Origin: Streptomyces sp. R33
GTDB lineage: Bacteria; Actinomycetota; Actinomycetes; Streptomycetales; Streptomycetaceae
NCBI RefSeq assembly: GCF_041200175.1
Contig: NZ_CP165727.1
Coordinates: 2,666,001-2,730,000, forward strand
Length of the DNA stretch: 64,000 nt
Reading direction: 5' to 3'
Position 1 is the first letter of the stretch; each line of letters opens with the position of its first letter. Below the pieces are notes generated by a model. That model was given only the letters and a program-made list of their open reading frames with translations. It was not told the origin of the DNA and ran no database searches. Both the position numbers and the translations under genes were made by a program. Positions 1-12,900 of this stretch are shown here, in pieces.

Positions 1-3000
1 CGCCGCCCCACACGCCCGCGATCGAGGAGAAGACGACGAACGCGTCGAGCGGGGTGTCCTCGAACAGCCCGTCCAGCCAGAGGGCGGTGTCCACCTTGGC
101 CGCGAACACCCCGGCGAGGTCGGCGAGGTCGGTGTCGTCGACCGAACTGGTCTGCGTGACGTCGGCGGCGTGCACCACGGCCGTGACCGGCTGCTCCGCG
201 GCCGCCTCGGAGACCAGCTGCGCCATCGCGTCCCGGTCGGAGTCCTCGCACGACTCCACCGTGGTGGTGACGCCCAGCCCGGCCAGTTCGGCCCGCAGGT
301 CCGACACGCTCCCGTCGGGTGCCTGCGCGGTCGTGGTGACGATGAGCCGGTCGACGCCGGCCTGCGCGAGCCAGACCGCGACGTGCTTGCCCAGCCCCTC
401 GGCGCCGCCGGTCACCAAGGCTGTGCCCCGGGGCTGCCAGCCGGCGTCGCCGGTGGACTCCGGGACGGGCTTTCGCACCAGGCGCCGGGTGTACACGCCC
501 GACCGCCGGACCGCGAGCTGGTCCTCGTCGGCGGCCGAGTTCAGCACTCCGAGCAGATGCCGGGCCGTACGCGGGTCGCTCACGGCGGGCAGGTCGACCA
601 GACCGCCCCACCGGTCGAGCCGTTCCAGCCCAGCGGCGCGGCCGAGGCCCCACAGCGACGCCTGCACCGGCGAGGTGAGCGTGTCGTGGATGCCGATGTT
701 CACCGCGCCCCGGGTCAGGCACCACAGCGGCTGGGTGGCGTTGTTGTCCCCCAGGGCCTGGATCAGCGCGAGCGTGGACGCCGTGACCGCGGTCGGGTCC
801 TGCAGGCCGCTGCCCGTCCGCTCGTCCAGGGCCAGCAGGGACAGCACGCCGGTCAGGTCGTGTGCGGCCAGGACGCCGGTCAGCAGCTCGGCGAGCCGTT
901 CCCGCGTACGGTCGGGCTCCCCGATCTCCAGCAGGACGGTGCCGAGTCCGAGACCCGTCAGCTCGTCCAGGAGGGCGTCGGTCGCACTGCCGTCGGGACG
1001 TGCGGCCGGTACGACGACCAGCCAGCGGCCCCCGGGTACGCCGGCCGCTTCGCGTTCGAGCGGCTGCCAGGTGACGTGGTAGCGCAGCTTCTCGGCCGTC
1101 GACCTCTCGCGGCGCTTCCCCCGCCATTCCGCCAGTACGGGGACGACGGTGTCCAGGGCGCTGCGCTGGTCGGTCGACGCCATCTCCAGCAGCTCGCCGA
1201 GGGAGTCCAGATCGGCTCGTTCGACCGCGGCCCAGAAGTCGGAGTCGGCGCCTTCGGCCGTCTCGGCGGCGTCGGCGGCCGCCTCCGCCTCGTGGAGCCA
1301 GTAGTGCTGGTGCTCGAAGGCGTACGTCGGCAGGTCCACGCGTACGGACCCGGACCCGGCAGGCAGGACACCGGTCCAGTCCACGGCCACGCCGCGGACG
1401 AACAGTTCGGCCATCGAGGCCAGCAGCCGTCGCGGGCCCCCGTCCTCGCGGCGCAGCGAACCCGTCACCAGCGCATCGGTCCCGGTGTCGTCAGCGGTCT
1501 CGGTGATCGGCTGGACCAGCACCGGGTGGGCGCTGACCTCCACGAACACCCCGTGGCCCTGACCCATCAGCTCGGCCACGGCCGGGCCGAAGCCCACCTG
1601 GCCGCGCAGGTTGCGGTACCAGTACCCGCCGTCCAGGACGCCGGCGTCCGCCACCCAGCCGCCGGTCGCGGTGGAGTAGAACGGCACCTTCGGGGCCTGC
1701 GCGTCGATCCCGGCCAGGGCCTCGGCGAGCGTGTCGCGAACGTCCTCCACGTGCCGGGTGTGCGAGGCGTAGTCCACCGCGACCCGGCGCACCCGGACGC
1801 CCTGGCCCGACAGCGTCTCCAGCACCTCGTCCAGCGCCTCGGCGTCACCGGCGATGACCACGGAGGTCGGCCCGTTGACCGCCGCGACCTCGACCCGGTC
1901 CGCCCACGGCTCCAGCCGCGCCACGGCGTCGTCGGCGCTCAGCGCGACCGAGGCCATACCGCCGCGTCCGGCCAGCTCCTTCGCGATGACCTGGCTGCGC
2001 AACGCCACCACGCGGGCCGCGTCGTCCAGCGACAGGGCCCCCGCGACACAGGCTGCGGCGATCTCGCCCTGGGAGTGACCGAGCACGGCGCCCGGCTCCA
2101 CTCCTGCGGAGCTCCACACGGCCGCCAGGCCCACCATCACGGCGAAGCTGGCCGGCTGCAACACGTCGACCCGCTCCATGAGCCCGGGCTCGGTCTCGCC
2201 CCGCAGCACCTCGATGAGCGACCAGTCGATCCACGGCTCCAGAGCGGCAGCACATTCCGCGATCCGCTCGGCGAAGACCGGCGAGGAGTCGAGCAACTCC
2301 CGGCCCATGCCCACCCACTGCGAGCCCTGGCCCGGGAACACCCACACGACCTTGCCCGGCTTGCCCGAACCGGCACTGCCGCATACCAGACCGGGGGCGC
2401 TCTCGCCCCGAGCCAGCGCCTGCAGTCCAGCGAGCGCCTCCTCGTCCGAGCCGGCCACCACGACCGCACGCTCGCCCAGCACCGCGCGGCCGGACAGCAG
2501 CGCCCCGGCCACTTCCGGCAGCGGCACACCGTCGGCGCCCTCGACGAACGCCGCCAGCCGCCCTGCCTGGCCGGCGAGCGAACCGGCACTGCGCGCGGAC
2601 ACCACCAACGGCACCACACCTGCGGAGGCCGGCGGCTCCTGCGGCTCCTGCGGCTCCTGCGCGGGCGCCTCCTCCAGGATCAGGTGCGCATTCGTCCCGC
2701 TGGCCCCGAACGAGGAGACCGCGGCCCGGCGCGGACGGCCGTTACGGGTCCACTCCCGGGCGTCGGTCAGCAGCTCCACCGCACCCGCGGACCAGTCCAC
2801 CTGCGGGGTGGGTTCGTCCACATGGAGCGTGGCGGGCATGACGCCGTGCTGCATGGCCATGACCATCTTGATCACACCGGCCACGCCCGCGGCGGCCTGC
2901 GCATGGCCGATGTTCGACTTCAGCGAACCCAGCCACAGCGGCTGCTGCGGATCCCGGTCCCGCCCGTACGTCGCCAGCAGGGCCTGGGCCTCGATCGGGT

Positions 3001-3960
3001 CGCCCAGGGCCGTACCGGTCCCGTGGGCCTCGACGATGTCGACGTCCGCCGGAGTCAGTCCCGCCGTGTCCAGCGCCCTGCGGATCACCCGCTGCTGCGA
3101 GGGACCGTTCGGCGCGGTCAGGCCGTTGGACGCGCCGTCCTGGTTGACCGCGCTGCCGCGCAGTACCGCCAGCACCCGGTGGCCGCGCTCCTGCGCCACC
3201 GACAGCCGTTCCAGTACGACCACACCGACGCCCTCGGCCCAGCCGGTGCCGTCGGCCGCCGAAGAGAACGCCTTGCACCGCCCGTCGGCGGACAGGCCGC
3301 GCTGGCGCGAGAACTCCATGAAGGCGTCCGGACTGGCCATGACCGTCGCGCCGCCGGCGAGCGCCATCGAGCACTCGCCCTGCCGCAGCGACTGCGCCGC
3401 CAGGTGGATGGCCACCAGCGAGGACGAGCACGCCGTGTCCACCGTGACCGCAGGACCCTCGAAGCCGAACACGTACGACACGCGGCCCGAGGCCACGCTC
3501 GCCGCCGTGCCGGTCATGAGGTAGCCCTGGACGTCCTCGGGCACCTGGCGGAGCCGGGTCACGTAGTCGTGGTGGACGATTCCGGTGAAGACGCCGATGT
3601 CACTGCCCTTGGCGGAGTGCGGGTCGATGCCCGCCCGCTCCAGCGCCTCCCAGGAGGTCTCCAGCAGCAGCCGCTGCTGCGGGTCCATCGCCAGCGCCTC
3701 ACGCGGGGAGATCCCGAAGAGCCCGGCGTCGAACTGCGCGGCCTCGTGGAGGAATCCGCCCGAGCGGGTGTAGCTCGTCCCCGGGTGGGCCGGGTCCGGG
3801 TGGTACAGCCCCTCGAGGTCCCAGCCGCGGTCGAGCGGGAAGCCGGACACCGCGTCCCGCTGCTCCATCACGAGCTTCCACAGCTCCTCGGGACTGTCCG
3901 CCCCGCCCGGCAGCCGGGTGCTCATGGCGACGATCGCGATCGGCTCGTCGGAGGCGGAGG
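1..3960 (-). other. PKS module 3: KS-AT(methylmalonyl)-KR, truncated by window edge
   Basis: AT3 has GHSQGE and YASH (methylmalonyl). The linker runs straight into a KR structural subdomain without a DH. The KR shows GGAEGLG, the Lys of AAKVDTA and [10 protein letters not shown]; the catalytic Tyr lies beyond position 1. There is no LDD motif and a Trp follows the Ser loop, which points to an A-type ketoreductase, but the domain is incomplete. Confidence 0.8.
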
Positions 3961-6900
3961 GCGCCGCCGTGGCCGGGGCGGGCACCGCCGCCTGCTCGCC
4001 GAGCAGTTCGCCGCGCAGGTGGGCGGCGAGGAGGGTGAGCGTCGGGTAGTCGAAGACCAGCGTGCTGGGCAGGTCCACCCCGGTGAGGTCGCGCAGGCGG
4101 TTGCAGAGCTTGACCGCGCTGAGGGAGTCGAATCCGAGGCTCTTGAAGGACTGCTCCTCATCGAGCCCCTCCGACGTGCGGTGGCCGAGGACGAACGCGG
4201 TGCTCTGCCGGACCAGGTCCATCACCACGCGCTGCTGCTCCGCGGCCGGCAGTCCGGCCAGTCGGCCGGCGATCGCATCGCCGGCGCCTTCGCTGCGCGA
4301 CACCACGCGCCGGGTGAGGGCGACGGAAGGCGTCTGTGCCTCGGCAGCGCCGGCGCCCGGTGCCTCCGTCGTGACCGGTACGCCGGCGCCCTCTGCGGGC
4401 GGGGCGGTCAGGGTCAGCGGGCCGAGGACCGCCACCGGTTCACCGGCCGGGTCCGCGAGCTCCAGCAGAGGGCGGCCGTCCGGTGCAGGTGTGATCCGCA
4501 GCCGCAGCGAGGCGGCGCCTTCCGCGTACACGGCCAGGCCGGCGCAGACGGACAGGTCCGCGGTGCCACGGGGGTCCAGGACGCTCAGTGCGGTGTCGAG
4601 GAGCACCGGGTGCAGAGTGAACTCGGCGGCCTCGTCGGCCAGTTCGGCCGGAAGGGCGATCTCGGCGAGGGTCTGCCCGTCCTGCTGCCACACGCGGTGC
4701 GCCCCCGGGAGGAGCGCGTCGCCGTCTGCCGGCAGCGGCCAGCCCCGCAGGTCGAACGTCGGCTGCGGCATTCCCGGGACCAGTACGGCGCGTGCATGGC
4801 ACGTCCAGGGACCTTGCTCGGGGTCGAGGGGCCGGCCGTGGACGGCGACGCGGCGGCGCCCGTCGGGGCCCGGGCCGGCGACCGACACCCGCACCTGGGT
4901 GTGACCGTGCTCCGGCACCGTCAACGGCGCCTCGACGACGACCTCTTCGAGGCTTCCGCAGTCCACCTCGTTGCCGGCCCTGAGGATCATCTCCAGGAGC
5001 GCGGCGGCCGGAACCTTGAGGGCGCCGTCCGTCGCCGCCGCGCCGGGGAGCCGGCCGCGGCTGCGCGGCGACAGCCGCCCGGTCAGGACGACCCCGCTCC
5101 CGCCGTCGTCGCCCGGCATCTCGATGACGGTGCCGAGCAGCGGGTGCCCGGCGCCGGCGGTGCCGAGGGCTTCCGCGCCGCCCTTGGCGGTCTCGTCGGC
5201 TTCGACCCAGTACCGCTGGTGCTGGAAGGCGTACGTGGGCAGGTCGGCCCCGGCCTGCGTGGCGGGCCGGCCCAGAACGGCCTCCCAGTCCACGGCCACA
5301 CCGCGTACGTGCAGTTCCGCGAGGGCCGTCAGGACGCCGGCGGGCTCCGCCCCGTCCTTGCGCAGGGTGGCGATGCAGCTCTGCTCCCGGTCGCCGAGCG
5401 AGCCGAGCGCCATCGCGGCGAGGATCCCTCCGGGGCCCAGTTCGAGGAACGTCGTCGCTCCGAGGTCGCTCAGCGCGATGACGGCGTCGCTGAACCGCAC
5501 CGCGTTCCGCGCCTCGTCGACCCAGTACCCGGGGGTGCAGAGCTGCCCCTCCCGGACGGGTTCGCCGGTCAGTGTGGAGACGACGGGAAGCGTGCCCGGC
5601 CGGAACGACAGGCTCTCCAGGACCGTGCGGAACTCGTCGAGCACGGGCTCCATGAGCGGAGAGTGGAAGGCGTGGCTGACCGGCAGCCTGCGCGTCTTGT
5701 GGCCGCGGCCGGCCAGTTCGTCGGCGGCGGCGAGCACGGCGTCCTCGGCGCCGGAGAGCACCAGCGAGTCGGGGCTGTTCACCGCCGCGACGCAGACCAC
5801 ACCGCGGGCCCGGGCCAGCACGGGGGCGACGTCGGCCTCGGTCGCCTGGACGGCGACCATCGCGCCGCCCTCGGGCAGGGACTGCATCAACCGGCCGCGG
5901 GCGGCGATCAGCCGGCCCGCTTCGGCGAGCCCGAGGACTCCGGAGACGTGCGCGGCGGTGATCTCTCCGATCGAGTGGCCCGCGACGAGGTCCGGTCGCA
6001 CCCCCCAGGACTCGAAGAGCCGGAACAGCGCGGTCTCCAGGGCGAACAGGGCGCCCTGTGTGTACATGGTCTGGTCGAGCAGTTCGCTGTCGGGCGAACC
6101 CGGCGCGGCGAACACCACGTCGCGCAGCGGGCGCGCCGCGTGCTCGTGCAGGTGCTCTTCCACGGCGGCGCAGGCGGCGGCGAAGGCCTCGCGGAAGACC
6201 GGGTAGGTCTGCGCGAGTTCGCGGCCCATGCCGGCCCACTGGCTGCCCTGCCCCGTGAAGAGGACGGCCAGTTTGCCCGTGGCCGGAGTGCCGGAGACGA
6301 CGGCGTGGCTCACTTCGCCCCGCCCGAAGGCGCTCAGGTCGGCGGCGAGCCGTTCCCTGTCGGACGCCAGGACGACGGCCCGGTGGTCGAGCTGGGCACG
6401 CGTGGTGGCGAGCGCGTGGGCGGCATCGGTCAGGCGTACGTCGGGCCGCGCGTCGAAGAACCGGGCGAGCCGGTCGGCCTGGCCGCGCAGTCCGGCCGGC
6501 GTCCGCGCCGAGACGGGCACCGGTACCAGGACGCCGGTCGGCTCCGGTCCGGGCTCCGGCGCGGGAGCCGGCGGCTGGTCGGGCGCCTCCTCGATGACGA
6601 CGTGCGCGTTGGTGCCGCCGATGCCGAAGGAGGACACGCCGGCTCGGCGGGGCCGGCCGCTGCGCGGCCAGTCGCGGGCCTCGGTCAGCAGTTCCACGGC
6701 GCCCGCGGACCAGTCGACGTGGGACGACGGACGGTCCACGTGCAGCGTCTTCGGGAGGACGCCGTGCCGCATGGCCATGACCATCTTGATCACGCCTGCG
6801 ACGCCTGCCGCCCCCTGGGTGTGCCCGATGTTCGACTTCACGGACCCGAGCCACAGCGGCCGGTCGGCCTGCCGGTCCTGGCCGTAGGTCGCCAGGAGCG

Positions 6901-9900
6901 CGTCCGCCTCGATCGGGTCGCCGAGCGTCGTGCCCGTGCCGTGCGCCTCCACGGCGTCCACGTCCGAGGTGCCGAGACCGGCATGGGCGAGCGCCTTGCG
7001 GATCACCCGCTGCTGCGCCGGGCCGTTCGGGGCCGTCAGACCGTTCGAGGCGCCGTCCTGGTTCACCGCGGACCCGCGGACCACGGCCAGCACCTGGTGG
7101 CCCCGGCGACGGGCGTCCGACAGCCGCTCCACGAGCAGCAGCCCCGCGCCCTCGGACCAGCCGGTGCCGTCCGCACCGTCGGCGAAAGCCTTGCAGCGGC
7201 CGTCGGGAGCCAGTCCGCGCTGCCGGGAGAACTCGACGAAGGTCTCCACGGTGCCCATCACCATCACACCGCCGGCCAGCGCCATGGAGCACTCGCCCCG
7301 GTTCAGCGCCTGCGCCGCCAGGTGCAGCGCCACGAGGGAGGAGGAGCACGCCGTGTCGACCGTGAGGGCGGGGCCCTCGAAGCCGAAGTGGTAGGCGATG
7401 CGGCCGGAGGTGACGCTGCCCGAACCGCCGGTGAGGCGGAATCCCTCGACACCGGACGCCTGGTGCATCCGCACGCTGTAGTCGTGGCTGTTGACCCCGA
7501 CGAAGACGCCGACGTCCTCCCCGGCCAGCGTGGTCGGGTCGATCGCGGCCCGCTCGAAGGCCTCCCATGACGTTTCGAGCAGCAGGCGCTGCTGCGGGTC
7601 CATCGCCAGCGCCTCGTTCGGCGAGATGCCGAAGAACGCGGCGTCGAAGCCTGCGGCGTCGTCGAGGAACGCGCCGTGGCGTACGTACGTGGTGCCGGCG
7701 TGGTCGGGATCGGCGTTGAAGACCCGCTCGGTGTCCCAGCCGCGGTCCCCGGGGAACTCGCTGACGACGTCGACGCCGTCGGCCACGACCCGCCAGAGGT
7801 CCTCCGGACTGTGCACGCCGGCCGGGAAGCGGCAGGCCATCGCCACGATCGCGATCGGTTCGTCGGTGGTCCCGGCGGGCGCCCCGGGCTCGGCCGGACG
7901 GTGCGGCGCACCGCCGAAGAGCTTGGCGCGCAGGCGCTCGGCGAGCGCCGTCGGCTTCGGATAGTCGAAGATCATCGCCGGGGAGAGGGTCAGCCCGGTC
8001 GCCATCGCGAGCCGGTTGCGCAGCTCCACCGCGGTCAGCGAGTCGAATCCGGCCTCCTTGAAGGTCCGGGTCGCGTGGACGGCATCGGCAGTGGTGTGCC
8101 CGAGCACCTCGGCGGCATGCCGCCGGACCAGTTCGAGCAGGGCCTCGGTCTGCTCGGCATCGCCCAGACCCGCGAGGCGCTCCCTCAGCGACTCGGGCCC
8201 CGACGGAGCGGCGGCCCGGGCCGCCGGTCGCGGCGACGGGGCCAGCCCCCGCAGCAGCGGCGGGACCGGAGCCTCGGCCGCGGCCGCCCGCAGGGCGGAC
8301 ACGTCGAACTTCGCCGCCACCAGCGTGTCGGCGGTGCCCGCGCCGGCGCCCAGGGCGGCGTCGAGCAGGGCCATTCCCTCGCTCGCGGAGAGCCCGCTCA
8401 TGCCGATGCGCCGGTTGCGGCGCAGGTCTGCGGCGCCCAGGTGCTCGGTCATGCCGCTGACCGTCGCCCAGTAGCCCCAGGCAAGGGAGACGGCCGGCAG
8501 ACCGAGGCCGCGGCGCCGGTGCGCCAGTGCGTCCAGGTAGGCGTTGGCCGCGGCGTAGTTGGCCTGCCCGGGGTTGCCCAGCACGCCCGCCGCCGAGGAG
8601 AACAGCACGAACGCGGCGAGGTCCAGGTCCCGGGTGAGCTCGTGCAGGTGGAGCGCCGCGTCCGCCTTGGGCCGCAGCACGGTGTCGACGCGGTCCGGGG
8701 TCAGCTCGGTGAGCACCCCGTCGTCCAGGACGCCGGCCGAGTGCACGACGGCGGTGAGCGGGTGCTCGGCCGGTATCGCCCGCAGGAGGGCCTCGAGCTG
8801 GGCCCGGTCCGCCGTGTCGCAGGCGGCGATGGTGACGGACGCGCCCAGCGCGGTCAGCTCGTCGTGGAGCTCCGGGGCATGGCCCCGGCGGCCGGCCAGG
8901 ACCAGATGACGGATGCCGTACGCGGTGACCAGGTGCCGTGCGGTCATCGCACCCAGCGTCCCGGTGCCGCCGGTGATCAGTACGGTGCCCTCGGTGTCGA
9001 GCGGCCGCGGGTGCCGTCCGGCTCCGGCCGGCGACCCGTCCTGCGAGAGGGGCACGCGGACCAGCCGGGGCACCTGCGCCACGCCCTCCCGCAGCCTCAG
9101 CTGCGGTTCGCCGCTCAGTACGACGGCCGCCAGAGCGGACCGGGAGGCGTCGTCGAGGTCCGCGAGGACGATCCGGTCCGGATGCTCCGACTGCGCCGAG
9201 CGGACCAGACCCCACACCGCGGCCGCGGCCGGTTCGGCGCAGTCCCCGGTGACCACGGCCAGCCGGGTTTCCGCCAGGGCGGGTTCCGCGAGCCAGGCCT
9301 GGAGTACGGCCAGCGCCGCGTTGACCGAGGCGCGGGGGTCGGCCGCCGCGCTCACGGCCTTGGCCTCGTACAGCAGGACGTCGGGGACCGACGCGGCCGA
9401 CCGGGCCGAGGCGGCGACGTCCTCGCCGGTCGCGACGGTCAGGATGCCGAGGGCGCGGTCCTGGGCGGGAAGCGCACATTCCGTCCACTCGACGCGGAAC
9501 AGGGCGTCGTGCGGCAACGCGCCGGCGATCCCCGCCTGTTCGGGGGGGAACGGAGTCCCGCGCACCGCCCCGACGGTCATGACGGGCTGCCCCGTGGGGT
9601 CGGTCAGCTGCAGACCGGTCCCCTCCGCCGACGTCCCGCCCGGACGCACCTGCAGTTCGGCGGCGCCGGAAGCCAGCAGGGACACCCCGGTCCACACGGA
9701 CGGGAGCATGCCTTCGGGGACGACCGTACGGACGGCGGCGTCCAGCAGCGCGGGGTGCACCCCGTACCGGCCCGCGTCGCGGAGAGCGGCGCCGTCCAGG
9801 GCGACTTCGGTGACGGGTCCGTCGCTCGCGGGGGTCGCGGTGGCGCCGGCGGGGGCCAGCGCGCCGTGCGCGTGCCGCGTCCACTGCGCGTCCAGCGGGG

Positions 9901-12900
9901 CGTCCGCGGCGCGGGAGAAGATCTCCACCGGCCGCCGTCCCGCCTCGTCGGGCTCGCCGACGATCACCTGGATGCTGCGGCTGCCCCGGTGCGGCAGCAC
10001 GACCGGCGCATCGACGGTCAGTACGTCCAGTACGGGGGTGCCGGCCAGGTCGCCGAGCCGGATGGACAGCTCGACCAGGGCGGCGTTCGGTACCACGACG
10101 GCATCGGACACCTGGTGGTCCACGAGCCAGGGCTGCGACCGGAGCGACCAGCTCGACGTGGCCATGAGGCCGGCCGAGTTCGGCATGCCCACGACCGCGC
10201 CGAGCAGCGGGTGACCGCCCCCGGCGAGTCCCAGCGAGGCGGCGTCGGTCGCCGAAGCGGCCGTCCGGAGCCAGTAGTGCTGGTGGTCGAAGGCGTACGT
10301 CGGCAGGTCGATGCGGGCGGACGCCGCCCGGGCGGGAAGAACCGCGGCCCAGTCCAGCGCGACGCCGCGGACGAACAGCTCGGCCATCGAGGCGAACAGC
10401 CGTCGCAGACCGCCGTCTTCGCGGCGCAGCGAGCCGGTCACCACCACGTCGGTGCCGATGTCGGCCGTATCGATGGCCTCGGTGATCGGCTGGACCAGCA
10501 CCGGGTGGGCACTGACCTCGACGAACACCCCGTGGCCCTGGGTGAGCAGATCGGCCACGGCCGGACCGAAGCCCACCTGACCCCGAAGGTTGCGGTACCA
10601 GTACGCACCGTCCAGGACGTCGGCGTCCTCCACCCACGTGCCGGTCACCGTGGAATAGAAGGGCACCTTCGGCGCCTGCGCGTCGATCCCGGCCAGCGTT
10701 TCGGCCAGCGTGTCGCGGATGGCCTCCACGTGCCGGGTGTGCGAGGCGTAGTCCACCGCGACCCGGCGCACCCGGATGCCCGCGTCGGACAGCGCTTCGA
10801 GGGCCTCGTCCAGCGCCTCGGCATCACCGGCAATGACCACGGAGGTCGGCCCGTTGACCGCGGCGACCTCGACACGGTCCGCCCACGGCTCAAGCCGTAC
10901 GAGCGCCTCGTCCGCGCTCAGCGCGACCGAGGCCATACCGCCCAGCCCGGCCAGCTCCTCGGCAATCGCCTGGCTGCGGAGCGCCACCACGCGCGCCGCG
11001 TCCTCCAGCGACAGCGCGCCTGCCACGCACGCGGCGGCGATCTCGCCCTGCGAGTGGCCGAGCACGACGTCCGGCTCCAGGCCCACCGACGACCACACGG
11101 CGGCCAGAGCGACCATCACCGCGAAGCTCGCCGGCTGCAGTACGTCGACCCGGTCCAGGAACTCGGGCTCGGTCTCGCCGCGCAGCACCTCGGTCAGCGA
11201 CCAGTCCACCCACGGCTCGAGTGCGGCAGTGCACTCGGCGATCCGCTCGGCGAACACCGGCGAGGAGTCGAGGAGTTCACGGCCCATGCCCACCCACTGC
11301 GCGCCCTGGCCCGGGAACACCCACACGACCTTGCCCGGCGTACCCGAACCGGCCACCACACCGGGCGCGCTCTCACCGCGCGCCAGCGCCTGCAGACCGG
11401 CCAGCGCCTCATCGTGCGAACCCGCGACCACCACCGCGCGGTCGCCGTGCACCGCACGACCCGAGGCCAGCGCCCCGGCCACCTCCGCCAGCGACACCTC
11501 ACCGGCGCCCTCGACGAACGACGCCAGCCGCCCGGCCTGGCCCGCGAGCGAGGCGGCGCTCCGCGCCGACACCACCAACGGCACCACACCCGCAGCCGCA
11601 GCCGGCAGCGGCTCCTCCTGCGCCTCGTCCGCGGGCGCCTCTTCCAGGATCAGGTGCGCATTCGTCCCGCTGACGCCGAACGAGGACACACCGGCCCGGC
11701 GCGGCCGGCCGCTGCGCGGCCACTCCCGGGCCTCGGTCAGCAGCTCCACCGCACCCGAGGACCAGTCCACCTGGGGGGTGGGTGCGTCCACGTGCAGGGT
11801 GGCCGGCATGACCCCGTGGCGCAGCGCCTGCACCATCTTGATCACACCGGCCACACCGGCAGCCGCCTGCGTGTGACCGATGTTCGACTTCAGCGAGCCC
11901 AGCCACAGCGGCTGTTCCGCGTCACGGCCCTGGCCGTACGTGGCCAGCAGGGCCTGCGCCTCGATCGGGTCGCCCAGGGCCGTACCGGTCCCGTGGGCCT
12001 CCACCACGTCCACGTCCGCCGAGACCAGCCCGGCGCCGGCCAGGGCCTTGCGGATCACCCGCTGCTGCGAGAGCCCGTTCGGCGCGGTCAGACCGTTCGA
12101 CGCGCCGTCCTGGTTGACCGCGCTGCCGCGCAGTACCGCCAGCACCCGGTGGCCGCGCTCACGCGCCACCGACAGCCGCTCCAGCACCACCACACCGACG
12201 CCCTCGGCCCAGCCCGTGCCGTCGGCCGCCGAGGCGAACGCCTTGCACCGGCCGTCGGCGGCCAGGGCCCGCTGCCGGGAGAACTCCACGAAGTGGTCGG
12301 GCGTCGCCATGACCGACACACCGCCGGCGAGCGCCATCGAGCACTCGCCCTGCCGCAGCGCCTGCGCCGCCAGGTGCATCGCCACCAGGGACGAGGAACA
12401 GGCCGTGTCCACCGTGACCGCAGGACCCTCGAGGCCGAGCACGTACGACACGCGGCCCGAGGCCACGCTCGTCGCCGAACCCGTGGTCGCGAAGCCTTCC
12501 ATCTCCGGTGCCACCGCGGCGGCGCCGGTCCCGTACCCCTGGCCGAACAGCCCGGAGAACACCCCGACGTCGCTGCCCTTCAGCGCGACGGGGTCGATGC
12601 CCGCCCGCTCCAGCGCCTCCCACGAGGTCTCCAGCAGCAGCCGCTGCTGCGGGTCCATCGCCAGCGCCTCACGCGGCGAGATCCCGAAGAACCCCGCGTC
12701 GAAGAGCCCCGCCTCGTGCAGGAACCCGCCCTGGTCCGTGTACGAGGTACCCGTGCGGCCGGGGTCCGGGTCGAAGAGGCCGTCCAGGTCCCAGCCCCGG
12801 TCCTCGGGGAAGGCGGACAGGGCGTCCCGGCCTTCGGACACCAGGCGCCACAGGTCCTCCGGCCCCGCCACGCCACCCGGCAGACGGCACGCCATCCCCA

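Noticed and set aside
4440..10637. 2,065-codon minus-strand frame inside the PKS
   Set aside because: It runs in a different frame from the PKS domains and translates to Arg/Gly-rich sequence without motifs. The true frame has no stop at all in the window.
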